Assembly (NCBI RefSeq): GCF_030813355.1
Contig: NZ_JAUSUD010000017.1
Coordinates: 1-64,000 of the forward strand
Source: Metabacillus malikii
GTDB taxonomy: Bacteria > Bacillota > Bacilli > Bacillales > Bacillaceae
Direction: 5' to 3'
Length of the DNA stretch: 64,000 nucleotides
The notes under the pieces were generated by a model. It worked only from the letters and a program-made list of their open reading frames with translations. It searched no databases and was not told where the DNA came from. A program made the translations under genes and the position numbers. This document shows, piece by piece, positions 25,618 through 35,252 of this stretch (positions are counted from its first letter, which is position 1; every line of letters begins with the position of its first letter).

Positions 25618-27138
25618 TTGAAAAAGAAAAGTAAATTTCCAAAGGTTATTGCTGTGTCCTTACTTGTTTCTTCACAGCTATTACTAGCTGCATGTTCGGA
25701 GAAAAGTAATAATTCATCAAATGAATCATCTTCTGGAACATATGACCCAAACTCACATCTTGAAGTGAGCTGGACTGCAATGCTACACACGCCTTCTCCA
25801 CCAACAGATGTAGTACTAGATAAAATTGAGGAAGCGACAAATACAACAATTAAGTTTAACTGGGTGCCTGATGCTTCTAAAGAGGAGAGAATAACAGCGG
25901 CATTAGCGTCCGGTGAACTATCTGATATTGTCTCTTTAACAATGCTGAGAAATTCATCTGTCCGACAATCGTTAAAATCCGGCATGTTTTGGGATGTTAG
26001 TAAGTACTTAGATGAATATGAAAATTTAAAGCAAATACCTGAAGAGGTTCGTACAGCTGCATCAATTGATGGAAGTTTATATGGTGTACCGTTCCAAAAG
26101 AACTTAGGACGTTCTGGACTTATTTTACGTAAAGATTGGCTTGACAACTTAGGCTTAGAGCCACCTACAAATTTGGAAGAGCTATATGAGGTTGCAAGAG
26201 CATTTACAGAAGATGACCCTGATGGAAATGGTAAAGATGATACAACAGGATTTATTGACAGAAGCGAACTAAGATACGGAAGTTTTAAAACGTTAAGTTC
26301 TTATCATGGTGCACCGAATGGCTGGGCAGTAGATGAAAATGGTAAATTCACTCCTGAGTTTGAAACAGAAGCATACCTCGAGACAATGAAGTATTCTCGA
26401 AAATTATATGAAAATGGCTATTTAGCGAAAGACTTTGCAGTAACAGCAAAATCTGACCAACAAGAGAAATTTGCTCAAGGTAAAGCAGGTATTTATACAG
26501 GTATGGTAGACATTAAAAACTTAAAGGTAATGGCTGAAGGTGTTCAGGATCAAATGGAACTCATTCCAATAAACAAAATTGCCGGACCTGACGGTGAACA
26601 TCGCATTTGGTCTGAAAATAGTGGTGTTGGAGGATTATTAGCTTTCCCGAAATCAGAAGTAAAAGATGAAGCAGAGCTAAAAAGAATCCTTCAATTTATC
26701 GACAATTTAATTGATAAAGAAGTCTATATGCTGATGACTGGTGGTATTGAAGGGACACACTATGAATTAGGTGAAAATGGCGAATTTAATATCCTTGACG
26801 ATGCGCAATGGCAAAAGGATGTTCAACCGTTATCAAGCTCTAGACCAAGTGAAGTAACTCATGAACTTGTTGATGCTGACCCGAAAAAGCAGCTTGCAAA
26901 TGAATTAATCCGTGAGAATGATAAGTTTGCAGTATTAGACCCGACAGTACCACTAGACTCACAAACAGCAAATGAAAGAGGTACTGAACTCGAAAAAATC
27001 ATCATCGACGCTACCTTTAAATTTATCATGGGTGAAATCGATGAAGCCGGCTTCCAAAAAGAAGTCGACAAATGGAAAAAATCCGGCGGCGACGACATGG
27101 CAAAAGAATACGAAGAAGCCTACAAAGCAGCCAAATAG
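25618..27138 (+). CDS. Sugar-binding lipoprotein, LplA/YtcQ type
   Basis: This 506-aa extracellular solute-binding protein has a lipobox, LLLAAC (Cys at about 26), followed by a Ser/Asn-rich linker. The length of about 500 aa and motifs such as YGVPFQKNLGRSGLILRKDWLDNLG fit the LplA/YtcQ/YesO group (here quoted in part as GLILRKDWLDNLG). It would deliver pectin-derived oligosaccharides to the two permeases. TTG at 25618 follows AAAGGGG; the ATG at 25609 overlaps it. The ATPase gene is absent from the window. In B. subtilis the shared ATPase MsmX serves such importers. Confidence 0.93.
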   Translation: MKKKSKFPKVIAVSLLVSSQLLLAACSEKSNNSSNESSSGTYDPNSHLEVSWTAMLHTPSPPTDVVLDKIEEATNTTIKFNWVPDASKEERITAALASGELSDIVSLTMLRNSSVRQSLKSGMFWDVSKYLDEYENLKQIPEEVRTAASIDGSLYGVPFQKNLGRSGLILRKDWLDNLGLEPPTNLEELYEVARAFTEDDPDGNGKDDTTGFIDRSELRYGSFKTLSSYHGAPNGWAVDENGKFTPEFETEAYLETMKYSRKLYENGYLAKDFAVTAKSDQQEKFAQGKAGIYTGMVDIKNLKVMAEGVQDQMELIPINKIAGPDGEHRIWSENSGVGGLLAFPKSEVKDEAELKRILQFIDNLIDKEVYMLMTGGIEGTHYELGENGEFNILDDAQWQKDVQPLSSSRPSEVTHELVDADPKKQLANELIRENDKFAVLDPTVPLDSQTANERGTELEKIIIDATFKFIMGEIDEAGFQKEVDKWKKSGGDDMAKEYEEAYKAAK

Positions 27139-27145
27139 GAAGCAA

Positions 27146-27183
27146 GGAAGCAGGGGGACGGTTCTTCTGCTTCCAAATTTTTT
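27146..27183 (+). terminator. Terminator built on a GGGGGACGGTTCT repeat
   Basis: GGAAGCAG pairs with CTGCTTCC across GGGGGACGGTTCTT, followed by AAATTTTTT. The loop matches the GGGGACGGTTCT motif that I know as a dispersed repeat in Bacillaceae. It ends the importer transcript. Confidence 0.75.
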
Positions 27184-27262
27184 ATAAACAAGAGACAAGC
27201 TAATAGACATCATTGTTCCCCAAAATTTAAGATTTGAACACAATCGCTCGAGGAGGAATGAA

Positions 27263-30200
27263 ATGAAAAAATTAGTTAATGCCTTTTTATGTCTTATTCT
27301 ATTATTTCCAGCACTACAAGCAGTTGCCGGTGTAGCCCAACCTGAACAACAAGTAGCGGTCAACTATTTGGTTAACGATGATTTCGAAAACGAAAAAATA
27401 GGAGAGTTACCTGATGGATATACACATAGTGCCTCTGAAGAAGGAGTAACAGAGGAAACGAGCGCAGTATATGTGAGTGAAATTCCAAACGATTCCGAGG
27501 GCAACAGCTCTAAAAACGGACTTCGCATCTTCGATAATGATAGCGCTTCCTCAAAAAGGGCCCGCACCATCGTAACAAAATCATTTGACCGCCAAGAGGG
27601 TAGTGTTGTCGTAGAACTCGACATCATGGAGCCAAAGGTAGTTGGGAATTCATACCCACTGCGAATTGAAGATAAACAAAATGGCAAAACAGCCGTCATC
27701 CTTGAAGTATCTGGCCGCAATTTAGGCTATCGAGGCAGTGATGGAACATTTAAATCGTTCAATGAACAAGGTGTACCACTCGAAGGAAATGTATGGACAC
27801 ATATAAAACTATTAGTCGATACACTAGGTGATTCAGCAGAAGTATATGTTAATGAAAATTATATTGGAAACATACCATTCTATGAAAACGTGGACCAAAT
27901 CGATAGTCTCGAAGCACAAACGGCTGGAACTTCAGTTGGTGATATATACTGGGACAATGTCCAAGTATACGTAGAACCGACCGATTCACCTAAAGCTTTA
28001 ACAGCCACGTTTGGTAATCAAACCGTTGAACTAAATTGGAAAGCTGCCAAAGGTGCAGCATCGTATACAGTTAAACGAAGTTCAAGTGATGGCGGACCTT
28101 ATGAAACGATAGCTTCAAACATCACAGAAACTCGCTATGTTGATAAACAACTACAAAACGACACAACGTATTATTATGTTGTAACAGCAGTAAACGCTGT
28201 TGGCGAAAGTCAGCCTTCTAACCAAATTGCTGTTACACCAACAGAAATACCGAATCCACCTAGTACCCCAACCGGTTTAACAGCAAGTGCTAGAAACAGC
28301 CAAGTTGATTTAAAATGGGACAAATTCGGTGAAAGTAAGAAAATTTTATTTGTCGGCACGGGAATTCCAGCAGATGAAAAAACAATCAAACATTTAGAAG
28401 CGCAAGGATTCACAGTAACATTTATAAAAGATAATGATGTGAAATCAGATGATGTCAATGGCTATGACTTAGTATTTGTCGGTGAATCTTCAGGCTCCGG
28501 CTACATCGGGAAAAAGTTCATGAACTCACAAGTACCGGTCGTCTATGCTGAGCCGTTTGCTTTAGATGATGTACAGCTTAGTTCTGCTAATTCCGGTACA
28601 TTTGGAAGCTATGAAAACCAGACTGCAATAAATATTAAAACAAGTAGCCATCCACTTGCGGCAGGCTTAAATGGAAAAATTACAGTTTATACAAAACCAG
28701 GCAGTGTGAACTTTGGAAAGCCATCTGAAGAAGCAATCATTATTGCGACAGCTGCTGGTGATGAGGAAAAGGCAACAATTTTCGCCTATGAAAAAGGTTC
28801 TAAAAATGTAAATGGTGACCCTGTACCTGCGCGTCAAGTCTCAACATTTTTATTTGCGGGCCAAGAAGACTTTGTTACTGCAGAGGGATGGAAACTAATC
28901 GATGAATCAGTCAAATGGGCGCTCGGTTTAGAGAAGGAAAACACTACATCAAAAGTAACCTATAACATAAAGAGAGCTTCAACTAAAGGAGGACCTTATG
29001 AATTAATTGCCTCACAAATTGAGGATACTCAGTATCGTGATACAGGCTTAGATAACAATCAAAACTACTACTATGTCATATCAGCAGTTAACATCGGTGG
29101 GGAAAGTAACAATTCTAAGGAAGTTGCAATAACTCCATCAGCACCTCTACCTTCGCCAACTAGCAGCTTAAAAGAAAGTCATAGCAATAAAATTACGATT
29201 ACGTGGAATGCAGTTAATGATGCTACATCTTATGAAATTAAACGTAGCACGAAAAAGGGAATTTCCTATGAAACAATTAAAAGTGACCTAAAGGATACTA
29301 TATTTACCGATACAAGTGTGACAAATGGTCAAGAATACTATTACGTTATTAGTGCTAAAAACGACAAAACGAAAAGTGCACATTCAAATCCAGTAAGAGC
29401 TATCGCATCAAACAATACAGATGTACCTGAATTACCAACGAACATTGAAGCGAAAGCAGGAGACTCTCAAGCAACCTTGACCTGGTCAGCTGTAGGTGGA
29501 GCAAAATCATACAATATTAAACGTGCTCTATATAAGAGTAATGAATACCAGGTGATTGCAGAAAACCACTCACTAACTAGCTATCAAGATGTCGGTCTTG
29601 TAAATGGTGAAACATATGATTATATCATTACAGCTATAAATGAAAACGGTGAAAGTGTCCATTCAGAACCGGTAGCCGTAACACCAGCAAAGGTTATCGT
29701 TGTGGCAAAAGAAGGTGGAGACTATAAAACGGTTCAAGACGCGATAAATGCTATACCTGACAATAGTACGAAACGCCATGTGATTTTCGTTAAAAACGGA
29801 GAATATCGTGAAAAACTCACTGTACCAAAGGAGAAAAAAAATGTAAGTATTGTTGGGGAAAGTAAGGAAGGGACGATTCTTGTTTACCAGGATAATGCCA
29901 ATACACCTGGACCAGACGGTAATCCATTAGGAACATCAAAAAGTTCAAGCATGTTTATTTACGGAAATGACTTTATTGCTAAAAATATAACGATTCAAAA
30001 TGACTCAGGTCAAGGAACAGGGCAAGCTGTTGCAGCTTATGTTCAAGGTGACAGAGCATATTTTGAGAATGTAAGATTTTTAGGCTATCAAGATACATTG
30101 TATACACATCAATCACGTCAATATTATAAAGGCTGCTATATTGAAGGAGATGTCGACTTTATCTTTGGCCCTGCTACAGCTGTTTTTGAAGATTGTCAAA

Positions 30201-32482
30201 TTCATAGTAAACGAGACAATAGCATGCTTACCGCTGCAAGCACGCCACAGGATAGTGAATTCGGCTATGTCTTCTTAAACTCAAAAATTACATCTGATGA
30301 TGGGACAGAAGGAGTCCGCTTCGGCAGACCGTGGCGCCCTTATTCCGCTGTAAGCTTTATTAATACAGAGATGGATTCATCAATTGCACCTGACGGCTGG
30401 GATAATTGGGGTAATGAGTCAAATGAAAAAACAGCTAGATATTCTGAATACAATAGTTCAGGATCCGGAGCAAATCCAAAAGCCCGTGACCCATGGTCTG
30501 TACAATTAACACCAGATGAAGCAAACCTTTACACCGTACAAAATGTATTAAAGGGGAATGACGGTTGGGATCCAACGAGAACACCAATCATTCCTGAAAC
30601 AAATACATCCGCACCGATTGTAACGATCGATCAGACGGATACGCTCGTAAACAAATCTACCTTCACGATTTCCGGAAAAGTGAACACGGATGCGACAATA
30701 ACGATTAATGAAAAAAGTGTGACCCTTCAAAAGGATAAAAGCTTTACGAAAAAGCTTAACTTAGAGGAAGGAGCGAATGTATTTACGATTAAAGCAACCG
30801 ATAAAAACGGACTTATCGGCATAAAGGTTTTAAACATTACTCTTGATTCGAAAGCACCAGTTGTCACATTAGAAGAAGTGAAGGGTGACAAAAGAGGTAA
30901 TCATTATAACACGAGGTTTAATCCGTTACCTATAACTGGGAAGTTAAATGAATCAGGAAAAGTACTTGTAAATGGTAAGGAAATTTCAGTTGCCAAGGAT
31001 TTAACGTTTAAAACGGATGTTAGCCTTAAACCTGGTATGAATACGGTAAAAATTGAAGCAGTCGACCGCGCGGGGAATAAAGCGAAGTCGGTAACCTTTA
31101 AGGCTGTCCCAAGAGGAAATGCTGTTATTGATGGACCTGTGCAAATTTTGTCTAGTAAAGTAACGAATGCAAATACGATTGAGGTGACGTTTAATAGTCA
31201 GCTAGTAAATTTTAAGTCCTCTGATTTAGAATTGCAAACTGCTACAAATGATTGGGCTACACTCAACCCAGGATTAAAGGCTAACTTGACGATTGAGAGA
31301 GTCACCACGCGGGTGAATAAAGATAGACAAACCGTTGCGGTTATAAAAACGAAGGAAAAGCTGAATGAGGATGGGACGATTACAAAGGAAAACAAAGAAG
31401 ACCCGCATAACATTCCATACTTAAATGCACCATACTACACAGGAAATAAGGAAGCCGACATTAAACAAGCTGATGCACTTCTTTCTTGGCAAATGGAGCA
31501 TGGTGGTTGGTATAAAAACATGGAGGATAAATATACTCGTCCATGGGATGGAAAAGAGCCTAAATCTGAGATGTATACGCCGGATCACGGTGAGTTAGGG
31601 GTAATTGATAATAATGCAACAACAAATGAACTGTTATTCTTAGCGCTAATGTATAAGGAAACAGGTGATAACCGCTATAAAGAATCAGTCATAAAAGGAG
31701 TCGATTACCTTCTTGAGGCGCAATATGAGACGGGTGGCTGGCCACAAGTTTACCCTGCTAGAGGAAATTACTCAGACTACGTAACGTACAACGATAATGC
31801 CATGGTTCGTGTTATGAACGTATTAACAATGATTTCTGAGAAGAGATATCCTTTTAATACAGATATCGCAACTGATGAACTTATTAGCGACATCAGCAAA
31901 TCATTAGATTCGGGATTAGATTATATTCTTAAATCTCAAATAAAAGTTGATGGAGAGTTAACGGCTTGGTGTGCACAACATGACCCGACTACTTACGAAC
32001 CGAAGGAAGCACGTTCCTATGAGCACCCGTCAATTTCTGGTTCAGAATCTGTCGGAATCGTCCAATATTTAATGGCCTTACCAAATCAAACAGCAGAGGT
32101 CGAAGCGGCGATAAATGGTGCATTAACTTGGTTTGAAGATGCAAAGGTTGAAGGAATGAAATATGTTTCCGCCGACCCTGCAGGTATCTACTTCCATCAA
32201 GATGACTCAAGCAACACATGGTACCGCTTTTATGAAATCGGGACAAATAAGCCAATTTTCTCTGGAAGAGACGGGATTATCAAGCACAATATCCTTGAAA
32301 TCGAACAGGAAAGAAGAGATGGCTATCGTTGGGCAGGTGAATGGCCACAGAAATTACTGGATGTTGCAAAAACGACAGGCTACTATGAAAATCGCATCTT
32401 TGTTAAGGTTGTTGGCGAAGAATCGAAAAATGCTGTAGGGGCAACATTAGAGGCCGGTAGTCTGTATCGTGTGGAAGGTTAG
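27263..32482 (+). CDS. Secreted multidomain pectinesterase / family 10 pectate lyase
   Basis: This is a 1739-aa exported enzyme. Signal peptide 1-23; LamG-like domain about 35-233; FN3 about 243-325; a second FN3 (332-626) interrupted at 358-557 by a ThuA/amidotransferase-like domain (KKILFVGTGIPADEKTIKHL); FN3 about 630-714 and 721-808. Pectin methylesterase occupies about 810-1103, with catalytic Asp in GYQDTLYTH and GDVDFIFG, and GRPWRPY. Two Ig-like domains follow at about 1115-1284, then a PL10 pectate lyase at about 1395-1715 (GGWYKNM, GGWPQVYP, WCAQHD, FSGRDG). De-methylation and beta-elimination of homogalacturonan are thus on one chain. No cell-wall anchor is visible. AGGAGG precedes the ATG. 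Confidence 0.93.
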   Translation: MKKLVNAFLCLILLFPALQAVAGVAQPEQQVAVNYLVNDDFENEKIGELPDGYTHSASEEGVTEETSAVYVSEIPNDSEGNSSKNGLRIFDNDSASSKRARTIVTKSFDRQEGSVVVELDIMEPKVVGNSYPLRIEDKQNGKTAVILEVSGRNLGYRGSDGTFKSFNEQGVPLEGNVWTHIKLLVDTLGDSAEVYVNENYIGNIPFYENVDQIDSLEAQTAGTSVGDIYWDNVQVYVEPTDSPKALTATFGNQTVELNWKAAKGAASYTVKRSSSDGGPYETIASNITETRYVDKQLQNDTTYYYVVTAVNAVGESQPSNQIAVTPTEIPNPPSTPTGLTASARNSQVDLKWDKFGESKKILFVGTGIPADEKTIKHLEAQGFTVTFIKDNDVKSDDVNGYDLVFVGESSGSGYIGKKFMNSQVPVVYAEPFALDDVQLSSANSGTFGSYENQTAINIKTSSHPLAAGLNGKITVYTKPGSVNFGKPSEEAIIIATAAGDEEKATIFAYEKGSKNVNGDPVPARQVSTFLFAGQEDFVTAEGWKLIDESVKWALGLEKENTTSKVTYNIKRASTKGGPYELIASQIEDTQYRDTGLDNNQNYYYVISAVNIGGESNNSKEVAITPSAPLPSPTSSLKESHSNKITITWNAVNDATSYEIKRSTKKGISYETIKSDLKDTIFTDTSVTNGQEYYYVISAKNDKTKSAHSNPVRAIASNNTDVPELPTNIEAKAGDSQATLTWSAVGGAKSYNIKRALYKSNEYQVIAENHSLTSYQDVGLVNGETYDYIITAINENGESVHSEPVAVTPAKVIVVAKEGGDYKTVQDAINAIPDNSTKRHVIFVKNGEYREKLTVPKEKKNVSIVGESKEGTILVYQDNANTPGPDGNPLGTSKSSSMFIYGNDFIAKNITIQNDSGQGTGQAVAAYVQGDRAYFENVRFLGYQDTLYTHQSRQYYKGCYIEGDVDFIFGPATAVFEDCQIHSKRDNSMLTAASTPQDSEFGYVFLNSKITSDDGTEGVRFGRPWRPYSAVSFINTEMDSSIAPDGWDNWGNESNEKTARYSEYNSSGSGANPKARDPWSVQLTPDEANLYTVQNVLKGNDGWDPTRTPIIPETNTSAPIVTIDQTDTLVNKSTFTISGKVNTDATITINEKSVTLQKDKSFTKKLNLEEGANVFTIKATDKNGLIGIKVLNITLDSKAPVVTLEEVKGDKRGNHYNTRFNPLPITGKLNESGKVLVNGKEISVAKDLTFKTDVSLKPGMNTVKIEAVDRAGNKAKSVTFKAVPRGNAVIDGPVQILSSKVTNANTIEVTFNSQLVNFKSSDLELQTATNDWATLNPGLKANLTIERVTTRVNKDRQTVAVIKTKEKLNEDGTITKENKEDPHNIPYLNAPYYTGNKEADIKQADALLSWQMEHGGWYKNMEDKYTRPWDGKEPKSEMYTPDHGELGVIDNNATTNELLFLALMYKETGDNRYKESVIKGVDYLLEAQYETGGWPQVYPARGNYSDYVTYNDNAMVRVMNVLTMISEKRYPFNTDIATDELISDISKSLDSGLDYILKSQIKVDGELTAWCAQHDPTTYEPKEARSYEHPSISGSESVGIVQYLMALPNQTAEVEAAINGALTWFEDAKVEGMKYVSADPAGIYFHQDDSSNTWYRFYEIGTNKPIFSGRDGIIKHNILEIEQERRDGYRWAGEWPQKLLDVAKTTGYYENRIFVKVVGEESKNAVGATLEAGSLYRVEG

Positions 32483-32582
32483 TGATTAATCATACAAACA
32501 ACGAAAATATTAAACAGCTACAAATAGTTAAAGATTCCAATATTACATTGAAACCTATTAGAAATAAATAGTTATTAGGGAT

Positions 32583-32622
32583 GGTGACTCAAATAGAATT
32601 TGGTGTTTATATTTGAGTCACC
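32583..32622 (+). terminator. Hairpin between the two secreted pectinases
   Basis: GGTGACTCAAATA faces TATTTGAGTCACC, followed by TTCTTC. The T-tract is poor, so some read-through is likely. Confidence 0.6.
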
Positions 32623-32660
32623 TTCTTCATTATATTAATGCAAATAATGAGGAGGTTAAA

Positions 32661-34949
32661 ATGTTGAAGTGGAAACGATTTTCTAACATATTCATTGTCG
32701 TTTTATTGTTAGTTGGTATTATTGAACTCACTTTCCAACCATATGAAGCTGCAGCGAAAAATGGTGAAGAGGGAATCATTGCCTTTCCAGGTGCAGAAGG
32801 CGGTGGAATGTACGCAAGTGGCGGTCGTGGGTATGATGTATATGAAGTTACAACATTAGAAGACTACGACAAAGAAGACACTCCGATTAAGGGTTCATTT
32901 AGAGATGCTGTTAGCGAAAGTAATCGAACCATTGTTTTCCGTGTGTCAGGGACCATTCAACTAAGACAGCCTTTAAAAATAAAGCAAAAAAATCTGACCA
33001 TTGCTGGTCAAACAGCTCCGGGAGACGGGATAGCTGTTGCAGGTTATGGAACAGATATCTCCGGTTCTGAAAATATCATTATACGTTACATGAGATTTCG
33101 TCCAGGAAGTACAAACATTGAAGCAGAGCCGGATGCATTTGGTGGACGTGATATAAAAAATGCAATCATCGACCATATCTCAACAAGCTGGTCTGTCGAT
33201 GAAACACTATCCTTTTACCGTAATGAAAACACAACATTACAATGGAGTATCATAAGTGAAAGTCTATATATTTCGGGACATGTGAAAGGACGGCATGGCT
33301 ATGGAGGGATTTGGGGCGGTGAAAATGCAACATTTGCTAATAACTTAATTGCCAGCCACACAAGTCGTCTACCAGCGCTGGGTAATACAGGAAATAAGCT
33401 AAACCCGGTGTCTAGTACCGACATGGTAAACAATGTTATTTACAATTGGGGCTTTAATTCTACCTATGGTGGCAATGACCAAGAAAATAACGTCATCAAT
33501 AATTACTATAAGCCTGGTCCAGCAACACATATAAATGTAATGAACCGACTGATAAGCCCTGGCCAAAATGGACGCTCAAGCTGGTTTTATATCGAAGGAA
33601 ACTATATGTATGGACATCAAGCGATTTCAGACGACAACACGCTTGGAATAGAGGACATTAAAGAAGGGACGGTTTTTTCTAAAACACCTTATGACGTGCT
33701 TGGACATGATACATTAACGATTAAATCTGCTGAACAAGCTTATCAAGAAGTCCTGGAAAAGTCAGGAGCTATACTACCACGTCGGGACGCTGTTGATGCT
33801 CGGATTGTAAACGATGTAAAAAATGGTACAGGTCGCTTCATTAATAATGAATGGGAAGTAGGAGGATACCCTAATTTAGCCTCAATTCCAGCACCAAAAG
33901 ATAGTGACCATGATGGTATCCCTAATGAATGGGAGCTAGCGAATGGATTAAATCCAATTGACAAAGAAGATGGAAAAAAAATCACTGCTTCAGGCTACTC
34001 GAATTTAGAGTTATATTTAAACTCGTTAGTTGATTCAAATAAAAGGGCAGAAAATCCCGGAGTAATACTTGATTCACCAAAGTATAACGACATATATAAA
34101 GCTGGATCTAAGATAAAATTAAAGGTCAAACTGAACGATAAACGAAATATTGCCAAAGTAGAATACTACCGAAACGATATGAAAATTGGTGAAGTTTCTA
34201 ATGGGAATTTTGACTATGAATGGAAAAACCCAACCGATGGGACATGGTATATAACAGCAAAGGCAATTGATAAAGATGGTAATGAAACACAAACAACGTC
34301 AATGCCGATACATGTTAATACGAAAAACAAATTGGGCGATTGGAAAACAAAGGATATTGGGAATACTCCGATAAAAGGAAATACTTCTAAGACAACTGAA
34401 GGCCTAGCTGTGAAAGGCTCTGGAAGAATTGATAAAAACGCAGACTCTTTTCACTTTGCGTATCAAAAATTTGATGGTGATGTTGAACTTATCGCACGAA
34501 TTGACTCAATAACAAAGGTGGATAACAATGCTATTTCAGGTTTAATGATCAGAGAAAGCTTGAAACAAAATGCTCCTACGGCTATGGTTAGTACTTCTGT
34601 CGTTAAGGCAGATAAACAAGATACACCTTACTCGGTACATTTTTCAACTCGAAAGCATAGTGGAGAACCAATTGTTGCACCAGGTGAAAATGACCGACCA
34701 GAAGATATCGGGGTTCCATCTATTAAAGGAACTACCCTTCCTTATTGGTTAAAAATCGCTAGACAAGGTGATATCGTTTCAGGATATGCATCAGTAGATG
34801 GGATGACATGGACTGAGGTGGGGCAGATTGAGTTGAAGATGAAAGGAGATATTTATGTTGGTTTTGCAGTAGATGGTGCAAAAAATTCAAGTAAGCTTAG
34901 CCATTATAATACAGCAACCTTCTCAAATATATCACTTATAGTGAATTGA
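32661..34949 (+). CDS. Secreted PL1-type pectate lyase with accessory domains
   Basis: This 762-aa exported lyase has a signal or anchor helix at about 8-28. The parallel beta-helix pectate lyase domain is at about 36-400: FPGAEGGGMYASGGRGYDVY, IVFRVSGTIQL, NIIIRYMRFRPG, WSVDETLSFY. A Ca-binding DSDHDGIPNEWELANGLNP segment at about 413-431 follows. An Ig-like domain (about 475-570) and a DUF1349/concanavalin-like domain (about 575-760) with GLMIRES complete it. It cleaves polygalacturonate by beta-elimination. ATG at 32661 follows GAGGAGG; an upstream ATG at 32613 lies in the preceding hairpin. It follows the large fusion enzyme. Confidence 0.9.
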   Translation: MLKWKRFSNIFIVVLLLVGIIELTFQPYEAAAKNGEEGIIAFPGAEGGGMYASGGRGYDVYEVTTLEDYDKEDTPIKGSFRDAVSESNRTIVFRVSGTIQLRQPLKIKQKNLTIAGQTAPGDGIAVAGYGTDISGSENIIIRYMRFRPGSTNIEAEPDAFGGRDIKNAIIDHISTSWSVDETLSFYRNENTTLQWSIISESLYISGHVKGRHGYGGIWGGENATFANNLIASHTSRLPALGNTGNKLNPVSSTDMVNNVIYNWGFNSTYGGNDQENNVINNYYKPGPATHINVMNRLISPGQNGRSSWFYIEGNYMYGHQAISDDNTLGIEDIKEGTVFSKTPYDVLGHDTLTIKSAEQAYQEVLEKSGAILPRRDAVDARIVNDVKNGTGRFINNEWEVGGYPNLASIPAPKDSDHDGIPNEWELANGLNPIDKEDGKKITASGYSNLELYLNSLVDSNKRAENPGVILDSPKYNDIYKAGSKIKLKVKLNDKRNIAKVEYYRNDMKIGEVSNGNFDYEWKNPTDGTWYITAKAIDKDGNETQTTSMPIHVNTKNKLGDWKTKDIGNTPIKGNTSKTTEGLAVKGSGRIDKNADSFHFAYQKFDGDVELIARIDSITKVDNNAISGLMIRESLKQNAPTAMVSTSVVKADKQDTPYSVHFSTRKHSGEPIVAPGENDRPEDIGVPSIKGTTLPYWLKIARQGDIVSGYASVDGMTWTEVGQIELKMKGDIYVGFAVDGAKNSSKLSHYNTATFSNISLIVN

Positions 34950-35121
34950 AGTAGATAAACGGAATAATCATTTCATCGGTTTTTTTGAAAATACAGTACC
35001 GACACAAAGTAATGAAGGAACCTAACATAATGATTGTAGATGAAATCGTATTAGGTAATGTATCTTTATTGATGAAAGTCATTATGTTCAGGGACAATGA
35101 ACAAATTTATTTAGTGTGTTC

Positions 35122-35159
35122 ATGGTGAGCAATATATATCTAGCATGTTTGCTCACCAT
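35122..35159. promoter_or_regulatory. Inverted repeat in the GH43 leader
   Basis: ATGGTGAGCAA faces TTGCTCACCAT (11-bp perfect arms) with no T-tract. It is an operator or transcript hairpin candidate 20 bp before the cre pair. Confidence 0.45.
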
Positions 35160-35178
35160 CTGCACAACGCAAATGTTT

Positions 35179-35192
35179 TGTAAACGTTTGTC
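35179..35192 (+). promoter_or_regulatory. cre-like site upstream of GH43 (first)
   Basis: TGTAAACGTTTGTC resembles cre. Confidence 0.5.
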
Positions 35193-35207
35193 AAAAATCA
35201 AGATAAG

Positions 35208-35221
35208 TGTAAACGTTACCA
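35208..35221 (+). promoter_or_regulatory. cre-like site upstream of GH43 (second)
   Basis: TGTAAACGTTACCA fits the cre consensus. It is 29 bp from the first site and 31 bp before the start codon. Confidence 0.55.
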
Positions 35222-35252
35222 AACAACATTATAAAAGTGAAGGAGTGTGTCT

